Assembly (NCBI GenBank): GCA_000697665.1
Contig: KL197729.1
Location: forward strand, 164,596-228,595
Origin: Jaapia argillacea MUCL 33604
Taxonomy: Eukaryota > Basidiomycota > Agaricomycetes > Jaapiales > Jaapiaceae
Direction of reading: 5' to 3'
Length of the DNA: 64,000 nt
Shown here in pieces: positions 44,201 through 53,846 of the stretch. Position 1 is the first letter of the stretch, and each line of letters opens with the position of its first letter. The notes under the pieces were generated by a model. It saw nothing but the letters and a program-made list of their open reading frames with translations, had not been told where the DNA came from and made no database searches. Position numbers and translations under genes: made by a program.

Positions 44201-45049
44201 GATATTGAGCTGTGGTGAAGGCGGGGAGACAATCAGCCATTCCACTCCCCGCATTCTAGCCACTATGAGACCTTACCTGGAATGTACCACGAAGTTCTTG
44301 GAGAAGCTTCTGGAAGTCTTCCTGGAGACCCTGATCCAGCTGATGTAACCTTAATCGCTTGCCGATGCCCTCCTTCTGCTTGGATTTCGCTGCATCGAGA
44401 AGCCGTTGGAGATTCCTGTCGCGAATGCGGTGAGGACACCATCGACCGACGGACCCAGATGGGAATCTGACTTTGCCAGCTCATCACAGGACTGTCGTAT
44501 ACCCAAATCCACGCCCTTTGGAGCGTTCAATAGCCTCTCCTCAATAACGCGAAAGGTTCGAAGTGTGGAGCTGGCCAAGTATTCCCATCTTCCAGGGTTA
44601 TCCCTTACGTCCTACGATTGTGACTGATAAGTTTGTGGCAGGGCATGAACGGTGGGGTAACGAACCTCGAAGATGGTTAGGATTTGTACCGTCAGTCCCC
44701 CAATGGTTTTCACAAACGGGAATTGTCCGAGAATCTCTCCGATATCCTTCAGCGCTCCAGCGACTTCTTTCCCCAACGACGTTGCAAATTCCGGAAGATC
44801 AGCGTCTGGTGGGATATCGACGGGTCCGGAAGTGCATTGGGGCGGTGTTCGGTCGAATGATGGTGATGGATTGGATGGCGGCGTCACATTTGGTGAGGGT
44901 ATTGGTTTGGACAGTTGAGCACGCAGTAGATTGGTTAGAGTTAGATCAGATGAAGGTATTGTATGCACAACGGAAGGTGCAGATCTTGACCATCTCAGTT
45001 TGGTCGCTATAGTGCGTAGCAATCCAGATCGATTCTTGCTGTGAGTCAT
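41240..45049 (-). CDS. NLR copy 2: helical N-terminus, NACHT NTPase, C-terminal pseudokinase
   Basis: The start MTHSKNRSGLLRTIATKLRW (ATG 45049) is followed by a Pro/Ser linker and a helical block EVAGALKDIGEILGQFPFVK. The exon at 42608-44032 alone encodes 474 residues with P-loop AIAGLGKTT (about 43840-43875), Walker B IIVMDALDEC (about 43560-43590), TSRPE, and the winged-helix-like region expected after NACHT. After two introns a kinase fold follows: GSWKGRKVTLKRIQ, REVLIWKQLSHPYVLP, CIVSPWMENGSI, HGGLRG plus N, VGCTAS for DFG, ARWQAPEI, and an intact C-lobe ending EEMDIIVAG. The HRD Asp and DFG Asp are missing, so it is predicted to be a pseudokinase. NACHT exon and kinase are open in this copy. 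A frame change near 44400-44430 is unresolved (see findings). Likely role: NTP-switched sensor passing a signal through kinase-fold contacts. Confidence 0.78.
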
Positions 45050-45758
45050 GGATAAATCGACTGAAGAAAGGTGTGGCGACAGAGTTGCCATTGAACGATT
45101 TGAATGTTGGCAGGAGTCGTAGAAACAGGGTGGAGATTCACTTGTTTCGATAGATGAATGGACTGAGATAGACAAAACAATCCCATGATGGCAGCACTGC
45201 TAGTTGTCGAGAAAATAGATTCGGGCTGTACATGGGGCGCATGACAGCCACGGCGGCCAGCGCCTAGAGACGAGCGCTTACTAAGGAGAAAAGTTGGACA
45301 TGGAATAAGTGAAGTAGGACGGGCGGATGCACCCGCGACGGTCCCAAACGTGAAGTTCGTTGGTTCATCTGCACTCGCACACATGTGCAGACGTAGTGAA
45401 ATAGTAATTTTCAAAATTATCCTCTGTTCCGACACAATTGTTGAACTCGCCAGAGCCAGACACGATCAAGCAAACGCGAATGGCCTTCACAATCGGATAG
45501 TACAATCCACTCATCCTCTATCAATGAAGTCGCCTTCGGTCGTCGTGAATGTTTGAGTCGGAGTCGCGGCAGCGGGAATCCGCACTTTAGCTATTTCAAA
45601 TTTGGTTCAACCCGTCCAACCTGCAGCGACGATAACTTGAACGTTAGAACCCACTTTAAGGCTTTGAAATGGATGGCGTTGTGTCTCACAGGCCTCACCG
45701 ATGTTAAAAAAGGCGTCACATATCTCCTATGGGCTACAGTTAGGTATCGAACGACACC
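45050..45758. other. Divergent promoter region between NLR 2 and IMPACT-like gene
   Basis: The NLR-proximal part is similar to the region upstream of NLR 1. No gene seen. Confidence 0.45.
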
Positions 45759-46351
45759 ATGGAGGACGGGCCTACGTCGTTACTCTTCGGAAGGGTTGAA
45801 TGGTTAGTCTTTTAAATCCTGCTGCATCTCTCCTCCTCTCCCGTTATAGCTAATTGAGTTCCTCCCGCTTTCTCTGCTATCTTTCGACGACTCCATCAAA
45901 TCCAGGATGGCCTCACCCAATACAATCATCCACCTGCCTCACAGACCGAAAATCAACGTTCCAAGCCCACGTCTCCCATCTCCCATCTCCCATACTCATC
46001 CCTCCCTTTCTCGACCATCTAAAGCATATGGAGAGCAGGAACAAGAGGGCTACGCATTGCATGTATGCTTTTCGATGCTCCCAAGGTAGTGCAAGTGGTC
46101 AATCCGACGGAGGCGAATCAGGCAGCGGAGACCGACTCGCGCGTCTCCTCGCCCTCAACAAATGTGAGGATTTGATAGTGGTGGTTTATAGGTGGTATGG
46201 AGGTGTACAGCTTGGGTCGGATAGGTGGAGATGGATCTCGGAGGTTGCGAAGGATGCTCTTGGAGAGGGGGGATATTTGAAGAAGGGGGAGGTGGGAGGT
46301 GGGAAGGAGGGAGTGGGTCTGAAAGGAGGGAAAGGGAAGAAGAGGAGATGA
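45759..46351 (+). CDS. IMPACT/YIH1-type UPF0029 domain protein (178 aa)
   Basis: Exon 1 is 45759-45802 (ATG in the context caccATG) and exon 2 is 45859-46351, joined by a 56-nt intron in matching phase. The protein has the IMPACT family core: DRKSTFQAHV, then ATHCMYAFR, GESGSGDRLARLL, DLIVVVYRWYGGVQLGSDRW, and VAKDALGEGGYL, ending in a Lys/Gly-rich tail. YIH1/IMPACT proteins bind GCN1 and dampen GCN2 kinase signalling. The usual N-terminal RWD domain, needed for GCN1 binding, is not seen here, so this is a short form or a truncated duplicate. The start is inferred from phase and context. Confidence 0.75.
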
Positions 46352-46730
46352 GTGAGCTGAGTGGGGAGTATTCCTTTGGACTAAGTAGTGAGCGTTCCCC
46401 CCGATTTCCGTCTCGCTAAGCTCACATTTGCATCAAAGGTATCTTGGGTAACCTTTGACCACCCCAAGTCCATCTGTGGGTTCTCCAGCCACCATCTCGC
46501 CTCGGCTGCCACGAGTCCCGATATGCAATTTACATCTTCGATGGCATGAAGGTCATATCCAAGTTCTTCGTCCGTCCCCCTGGCGGACCGCATGTCGACT
46601 TTTCATGCATCGCGTCCCATCTTCCCTCTACTCCCTTCCTCTCACATCTGAAAACCTTTGAACCAGAAATCGACGAGTCAGTTACATGCGCTATCTGATC
46701 TATAGTCGCGTCCCGATTCGTCGTAGATGT
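46352..46730. other. Spacer, no gene seen
   Basis: Short ORFs only, without domains. Confidence 0.4.
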
Positions 46731-47010
46731 TGGTCCTTTCCACCCAGATAGAATTATGGTGGGGAGCTGGCAGTGGCGGGCATCTCATCTATCTAATCCT
46801 GCTGGATGCAGCGAGGACGTGGATGTGGTGGTATGTATGTTTAAACTCGGGCAGGGTTGGTGAAAGAGGATCTCAGGCGTTCCGAAGGATGTTTTCAGAA
46901 GGGTAGTCATTGGAGGAAACTATGGTGAAGGGAGCCAAGGCGAAGAAGCAAAGGTGAGCTACGTGGAATATATTTCTTTGGGATGAAAGGTGAATGGCTC
47001 TCTCGTTTCA
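46731..47010 (+). pseudogene. Decayed second copy of the IMPACT-like domain
   Basis: Pieces align in order and spacing with 46100-46400: AGSGG against ESGSG, CSEDVDVVVCM against KCEDLIVVVYR (in shifted frames), GGATCTCAGGCGTT against GGATCTCGGAGGTT, and a Lys-rich end (VKGAKAKKQR) against GGKGKKRR. Frames are broken, so it is a dead tandem duplicate. Confidence 0.6.
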
Positions 47011-48166
47011 TGGTCCACCCGAACTCATAATTTAAGAAGGGAATTTTCTGCGTATGGAGGTACCCATTACCGATCATCACCGTTTGACATCTAGCCAGTA
47101 AATCTACGACATATAACTCTGGTATAAACCGAACCTGTTATGCTGCGTCTTCGATGTCGATTATTGCCGAACATCGTCCCTGCAACTGCGTTCGACCTTT
47201 GCATAGCGACGAGAACATGCATGCCACCCCCCATCACTCTGTATTGAACGTGTTTCGTCGGCGCTGTTTGGATTTCAACGCCTTTGTGCCGTTACATCTG
47301 GAGAGGTTCTGTTGGTTCACCGGTTACGGTGCTCCTTCATCATCGGTATGCAGAAACGGTTGCATTTTTTTTGGCTTTCATTTCATTACGGAGCAAACTC
47401 TGGTCAGAATGAATCGTCGATCATTTTATCCTGTTGCTCGGAGTCCGATACATTCCACGTGTCGAAAGTCTATTTGAGTTTAAACGTTTGCCTACCTGTT
47501 TCTCGTATCTTCATCAGGCAGTGCATTGCTCGTTCCGTGATCCCTCCAGAGGCTGCAGATGACGGTGACGAGAGCAGACACCAGTGCGAGCCTCGAGGCG
47601 GTGTGGCGCCCTGCGGGCGGTGTCGCCTAAAGTGGAAATTTCTGCAGATGTGTTCATCGCCATGGCTCCCAAGCCCAATATTCCCATTACTGCATACATC
47701 ACATCATTCATTTACGTCGGTCTCTACGACGATAGCGAATAGTCCAAGGTGCGTCTGATGACCGGTGCTATGGGAGCCAACTATCAAAAAGGCGCCTGAC
47801 AAATCTATCAGATAACCCAAGTACAGATAAATGGGCGCCCATCGCCCTTTGGCTCTTTCTCCCACTTCATCCCCCACCCTCTCCACCCTCAGCTCCACGT
47901 ATCAGGCCCTTTCAGCTTTCATCCTTGACTGCGGGCGACACGTCCCTCCATCGTCAACAAAGCAGTGAAGTTCCTACGTGGGCGGTGACTCCGACGCTGA
48001 CTCGGTCCGTCGTCTCCTTTTTAACCCACCTGCGCAGCCTCACCCGACCACTCTAAAAAGGCTGAAGACGGGAGCTCGGAGTTCGAAACACGTTTCCCAT
48101 TCACCACCCACTTCTACCGCCCACGCGAAACCTCATTGTAACTTTACTCGATAACGACACCAAATA
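47011..48166. other. Intergenic, no gene recognised
   Basis: ORFs at 47154-47477 and 47312-47758 overlap in different frames and show no domain. The last 200 bp hold the promoter of the DUF6699 gene. Confidence 0.4.
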
Positions 48167-49120
48167 ATGACCACGCCATTCGTTTATACCCCAGTTTTCT
48201 ACCAACCCACTCCATATCTTGATCCCTACACCGTTCAAACCCATACTCCATTCATACCGCCCACCGCCAACCTCGCTCCATCTGCACCGAATACTCCTCC
48301 AAGGCGTGTCGTACATTTCGAGGATGATTGTCCTGCTGTGCCACGACCTCGAGTCGTATCATGGCACGCAGGGATGCCTACACCTCCCACATCCGTCCCG
48401 TTCATCATAACCGCTCCTCCGCAGCCAGTCCCCATATATGGACATGGTCGTCGGCACTCTTTCGGGAATGCAAATTTCACCCATCCTTGGGCGTACAACG
48501 CCAACGTATCACCCTGGGTTTGGCCTTCCCAGCCCTTACCCCAGGCTTTGATCCATCCACTCCTCAATGGTGAATCTCCACCTCCGATCTTGTTCGATCT
48601 CTCCGTTTCGACGTTCAGTCCACACAAGTTCATTTCTGTTGGGCAAACGATCGCTCTTTCGAGAGACGATTTAGCTCAGCCTGCTACACACCCTCCCACT
48701 ACCCATATGCGGATTACGTGCGATGCGATCCCCCAATGGCCAATTGACTTACAATTTCCTTCCACCCCTTCCATTCCTACCAACTCCCTTCTCCTTCAAG
48801 TCCCCGTTCATCCACAAGCTATAACACCCATCACTCTGGGTGATGTCCTCACCGCCATCCACCGCTCTCTCCAAACCCAAATCACTCATCTCGATTGGGC
48901 AAAATTGAACATGTCCCAAGAGATGGAGATTTCGAGGGCGTATAGGAGGAGATGTAAAACTTTTCCTAGTGTGGAACAGTTTGAAGCGAGTCAGGGAGTG
49001 AGGAGAGTGGATTATCTGGGGAAGAAGGTTTGTTTCAGAGGGTTGGTTAGGGAGAGAGGGACCGATGGGTTTGAGAATCTGAAGTTGATTGTTGGAGAGC
49101 GGCCGACTAACGCTACATGA
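48167..49120 (+). CDS. DUF6699-type protein (317 aa), intronless
   Basis: Single exon of 317 codons. The N-terminal third is Pro-rich and low complexity. From about residue 135 it matches the layout of the basidiomycete DUF6699 domain: IHPLLNGESPPPILFDLSVS, the THMRITCDAIPQWPIDL strand pair, ITPITLGDVLTAIHRSLQTQ, and a basic AYRRRC segment followed by GVRRVDYLGKKVCFRGLV. The function of the family is unknown and no catalytic residues are suggested. It is transcribed toward the 3' end of Myb gene A. Confidence 0.8.
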   Translation: MTTPFVYTPVFYQPTPYLDPYTVQTHTPFIPPTANLAPSAPNTPPRRVVHFEDDCPAVPRPRVVSWHAGMPTPPTSVPFIITAPPQPVPIYGHGRRHSFGNANFTHPWAYNANVSPWVWPSQPLPQALIHPLLNGESPPPILFDLSVSTFSPHKFISVGQTIALSRDDLAQPATHPPTTHMRITCDAIPQWPIDLQFPSTPSIPTNSLLLQVPVHPQAITPITLGDVLTAIHRSLQTQITHLDWAKLNMSQEMEISRAYRRRCKTFPSVEQFEASQGVRRVDYLGKKVCFRGLVRERGTDGFENLKLIVGERPTNAT

Positions 49121-49534
49121 GCGAATTGTTGAGATATTGGATAAATGGATTGTTTGCGTTGATTTATTCGTTATTCGTCGCTATGTTGTAACTTTGATCA
49201 TTCCTGGCCGATTGGACTTGTTGGAGTTCTGTCCCATGCGACCCTGGCTTATCCGCTTTCATATATGTTGATGGATGTATCGTATACGAGTTGATGTATA
49301 ATAGCTCAGCTAACTATGCAAGTATGGATCTATGTGTATGCCATCAGAGGGAAGAATCGACGCTGTCGTGAATATCATAAGATGGGCGTCGCGGCACGCG
49401 ATACAGTGATGCATCTAGGCTACAGTAATATTAGATAACTCTATGGGGAACAGATACGTAGTACAATCTAAAATACAGGTCGGACTTGAGAAGTGCAAGA
49501 AAGAGGACTGGTGAGAGTATGGTAGCAGGGCCGA
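49121..49534. terminator. Convergent 3' region between DUF6699 gene and Myb gene A
   Basis: No ORF of note. This is tail-to-tail spacing of 414 bp that should hold both polyadenylation signals. Confidence 0.35.
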
Positions 49535-51111
49535 TCAACCGAATTGTGAATGGATCGGGCCAAAAGAGGTATCGCCCAATTGGCCTCCTCCCAACGACTC
49601 GATGACATTAAAAGGCGTAAAGTTCGTGGGTACCGGCAACGAAAATCCAGGGCTCGTGGTAGTCTTCCCTGCGTTAGGTAGGGAGCGAGAGCCCTCGAAC
49701 CAAGGCCAGGAGGTGGAACTCATCTGGCCGATGGAAGATGGGACAACAGAGGTTGAGCTCATGTTTAAATCGCTGAATGCGATCAGTTGGTCTGGTGTGA
49801 ACGAGGGCGAGCGGGATATCGGGAAAGAAGTTTGTGGTTGCGGGTCGTGTGTAAATGTAGATGATGAAGTACGATGGTTGGTGGGGATATGTACGCCGAG
49901 AGATCCCTCGTGCCATCCCGTAGAACCGGATGGTAGGCCGAGTTGTGTCGACGAAGAACATTGAAAGATGGCGGCCATTTCTGGGCTCCATGGTTCACTT
50001 GTATTGAACAACTCGGGCCACGGCGAGTTTGGATGAAGAGTAGCCGTATTGGCAGGCGGTGTGTTTGGGGTTGGAAGGGGTGAAGAAAAGGGAGGTAGGG
50101 TTGGTAGTGGATGAGCGTATGGGGATGATGATACCGAATAGCATGAGCCAAGTGATGGCGATGGTGACGGTGCTTGGGAGGAGGACGAAGACCATCCGCT
50201 GGGTGTGTGATGATCGAAGACATCTGGGAACTGAGCGGAGGTTGAGAGGTCGGGAATGAAAGTCGAGGAAGAAGGTTGTCGTGATAGAGTCCCGGATAAA
50301 TCGTAAGATGGGAGAGTACCCAAGGTAATCGTCCCTTCAAGAGGGGAAGCCCATGCCGGAGTATGAGCGTCCGTATGAGTGGCAGGGATCTCAGCCTGAG
50401 GTGGAAAACCGTTAAGATCGTCTTCATACTAGGGACTTTTGACAACGCACCAACACTTCATTCATATCCCAGGGCGGAGAGACGGAAGGTGACCTCGAAC
50501 TCGCAGCAGCCCGTCGATGCTGAGCCCTCAGCAGACTCTGACACCTGTTCCTACAATGAACGGCAGGTCTGCCGTTCAACAACCCGGCAATGGTGTTCCA
50601 TTTCTTCCCATGAACCTTGAACCCACCCATCAAGATCAAATCCTCCTCTTTGGACCAAGGTGTCTTCGTAATGGACGGATCAAGCTTCTCTCTCCACCTC
50701 TTCGCACACTGATCGTCCGTGCGTCCGGGGACTTGTTTCGCTATTTTCCACCATTGAGATCCGTGCTGATGGACGGCTTTGATGAGCTTGGTATCTTCGG
50801 CTGCGGACCAGCGACCTTTGTGTAGGGATGGATCGAGAGAATGGATCCATCGTTTGCGACAGCTCTTGTTGGTTCGACCTGATATGATGAGGGTCAACAC
50901 TGGGTATGAGTCGCAGGTGAGACGAGGGACAGACCTGGTAAACACTCGGATATCTGCTGCCAGGTACTTCGTGTACCGTCTACGATAGAATGTCAAGATT
51001 ATCAGGGCGGCGATATGATCGAGATAGCTTACACTTTTCAACGGCCACCTTGAGGATCTCATCTTCATACGACGTCCACCTTGTCTCTAGTTTATGTTCA
51101 GAGGTAGGCAT
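49535..51111 (-). CDS. Three-repeat Myb transcription factor A (468 aa)
   Basis: Exons 51033-51111, 50935-50979, 50457-50878 and 49535-50395 splice in phase to 468 residues. Three Myb repeats fill the first 165 residues: R1 RWTSYEDEILKVAVEKYG to LPGRTNKSCRKRW; R2 KGRWSAAEDTKLIKAV to GRTDDQCAKRW; R3 TPWSKEEDLILMGGF to HCRNRC. Tryptophan spacing is canonical. The rest is Ser/Pro/Thr-rich and probably a regulatory region. It acts in the nucleus as a sequence-specific DNA-binding factor, targets unknown. It is divergent from Myb gene B and shares its first two intron positions. Confidence 0.88.
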
Positions 51112-52213
51112 AATTGGATGTTGAAATGACGAGGAGAAGATAGATTGGCAGGGGGTATCGCCGAGCTTTGCCTTTTATCCTTTCCCTGCCACATCTCGTC
51201 AGATCTATTTGGAGTAGAAACAACAAGAAGCTGCACCGGTTCCGTGGTAGACGCTGATGAACTTGCTTGCACCACCTGAAGAATGATCGTCTGCATGCAA
51301 GGTATCGGGCTTTCATATGGCCGCCTGTGGGAGATTCACTGAACATGGCCGGCTTCGCGAAGTGTACCAAGCAAGTCCGTTCAGCTGCCGGGATGACCTC
51401 AGCATCACGACAAACACATGGAGAGAAACAGCCTCATGGAGCGGCAATTTTGCCCAAATGCAGATGGTGAGGCGATGTCAGCAAGAAATGCAAAGTCAAG
51501 AATGTATGGCGAGCAGGGCCAACAATGATTCACTGATGACATTACGAGAGGCAGTTGTTCGGCAACATACTGAACCATGTTGAACCGTTGAGCGCTGGTG
51601 CTGTTATCGCCCAGGACTCCAAAAGCCAGTCATCCCACCTCGCAGCCGATCGTAGAAGGTGACTGGCAGTACGCCGACACCATAGGAGAATACCATCGGT
51701 TGGTTGGAGCACCGATGGAAGGCCGATGAGAGCGGCTTGAAACCAGTACCGCGTCCTTGTGAGCATGCATGAGGTCGATATCAGTATCTTGAATAGCAGC
51801 CACGGTAGAATGAGAACGATTTAGAACAGCGGCGACTTTGAGGTTCGGGTTTGGGGGTTCGGGTTGCACGGGTGACGATACCGTCAGAGATGCAAGTGGT
51901 GGACAACAAGTAACATTAGGAACGGACCGGACCGGTCTGTTGCGACCAGAATAACACTGTTGCACAGACCTTCGGGACTTGAGGCAAAGGCTTCGCCGCA
52001 TAGCGCAAGAACAAGAAGCAGATCTGCACGTGCTGTTCGGAGTACACCGTGGATGAACCTAAGTTCGACGCGTGAGCAAAATGGCATCTCGCCGGGGATA
52101 GGGTGGTCGTGGGTATTTTGGTCTTCTTGCAAGAATGGCCACTGACGGTTAGCACGAGGGTAGCACCGCTAGTTCGAGGGTGCGACTTTCGGTTTCGAAG
52201 CAATCATTGCATA
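51112..52213. other. Promoter side of Myb A and unassigned sequence
   Basis: Minus-strand ORFs at 51630-52203 lack domains. No gene supported. Confidence 0.4.
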
Positions 52214-52579
52214 CTTATCGAGAAGTCAGCATTAAGACCAGAAATGCAGGCGAAACCAAGTATAGCAACGTGCTAAGAATATGAAGACGGATCGTCAAAT
52301 GCAGTGAATGAGAATTTAAGACTGACGCTTACCATTCGAGTGTTCTGCGGGGTAAAGTGGGGCCGAAGACTAGTTCCCATCACACCGTCCCTAGTGGGAA
52401 GCACGCGAATAAGAGCATCCTGCCTGAGTTGGCGCGACTCGCGCAAATGGACGAATTCGTCATGTTCATCAGTGATAAGGTCAGTCTAGTCCAGCCAGAG
52501 CGAATAAGAATCCAAGAATCCACCAATCACTATGAGCCCTCAAGTGGATGACGACACGGATGTGTCGCCACAACAGTAC

Positions 52580-53165
52580 AGGAGTAGTCAAGGAGTATAA
52601 GCCAAGAAGACGGCTAGTCGACCAAGGTGAGACTAATACGTTTATGGCCGTTGACGGGTGTACCTTGGACGAATACACGGTGGGTGAACGTTGAAGGAGC
52701 GAGAGAATCACCGGGGTGACGAAATATGATGGGGGGAGTTGAGCGCATGGTGTGAAATAGCCTCGTAAAATCCCAGGAAATGAGTTTCGGATGGATGATT
52801 GGGGAATGGAAGTCAGCGAGCCATTCGTCAGTCAGCCTTCTAGCGTCGAGGACGTCAGACGTAGCGGAAGAAGCAGATTGAGCTTGTAAAGCAGCTCGAC
52901 TAATCTTGCTGGACCGCCCAGTAGGGATGGCGAGAGAGAGTTGGTCGGCTGCGCGACGACGGAACAATCCTATTCATTAAGAATTCGGCAGTGATTCCGT
53001 TTCGAATAATCTTTCAGGGTTCAGGGGCTTGAACGGTTGAGAAAATAGAGGGTACATACCGCGCGGGTGTTCCCGCGTCTGGGCTGTGATGGGTGGAAAA
53101 AGGGCTCCGAGGAAATACCTGCAGAAAAGATGGAAAAAACAGCGAGGAGGTGGGTAGGCTGGCAA
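52580..53165 (-). CDS. Possible unrecognised gene between the Myb genes
   Basis: Two ORF segments join in phase across a plausible GT-AG intron (52970-53059): one ending in TAQTREHPRG and one reading LFRRRAADQLSLAIPTGR to HPGDSLAPSTFTHRVFVQ. A further donor GTACAC at about 52663 and acceptor TAG near 52616 would end the protein soon after. The composition (Arg-rich start, then Ser/Ala) is protein-like and could be a mitochondrial protein. The start codon is not settled and no family is recognised. Confidence 0.3.
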
Positions 53166-53846
53166 AAACAGCGGAAGCAGATCTTCTAGCTCCGCGAATA
53201 AGGATTCACCTACACGAATAACAACAATGGCGAAATCTGATAAGATACATCAGGATTTAAGCACCACGACGTGTCGGAGGAGAGACAGCTCAGGGTCCAA
53301 GATTTGTCACACTTCGCAAGCGAGTCACAGAATGTCACATGCCGAGAGGTCTTGTGAGAAGCCGAAGCTGAGATCTAATCTGACAAATGGTTATCTAAGG
53401 AAATGTTTATCTAATCAGATAGACATGAGGTCAGTTTCTATCCTGTTCCAAACTTTCAACGCTCTCACCACCACCAGCAACACCACGTTTCCTCCACGAC
53501 TGCTGCGTCCTGCTCAAATATTCCTTTATTATTTTCTTTCGCATGCCCTACCGAGCACATCACTGCCTCCCGACAAACAGCCCTCGTCGACTCCGCCAAG
53601 ACGTCCACCTCACCAGGCTGTAACTGCATTTTTTGTCGGTTGTAATCGGACTTGTCCTGGGGAGTATCTGGGACGGCTCATTAAGAGCATACCACATTCA
53701 GAAGTGACCCTCGTTATTTTGAAGCGTTTCGCGGAATTTTTATTCCTCACCTCCTTTCCTCCATCACCGACGCAGCGGGATTTTGGTAATTCTGAAACCA
53801 GGTACCGGGGGAACATATTTCGAGCTGGAAGACATTGCCATTCGAG
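53166..53846. promoter_or_regulatory. Upstream region of Myb gene B
   Basis: No domain in the ORFs here. Presumed promoter and 5' UTR. Confidence 0.4.

Noticed and set aside
50424-50456. Stop ending the Myb A DNA-binding ORF
   Set aside because: It lies in an intron (50396-50456). The spliced frame continues to 49535.
52580-53165. Mitochondrial ribosomal protein as identity of the gene between the Myb genes
   Set aside because: Considered because of the Arg-rich start, but no ribosomal protein motif could be matched. Left unnamed.
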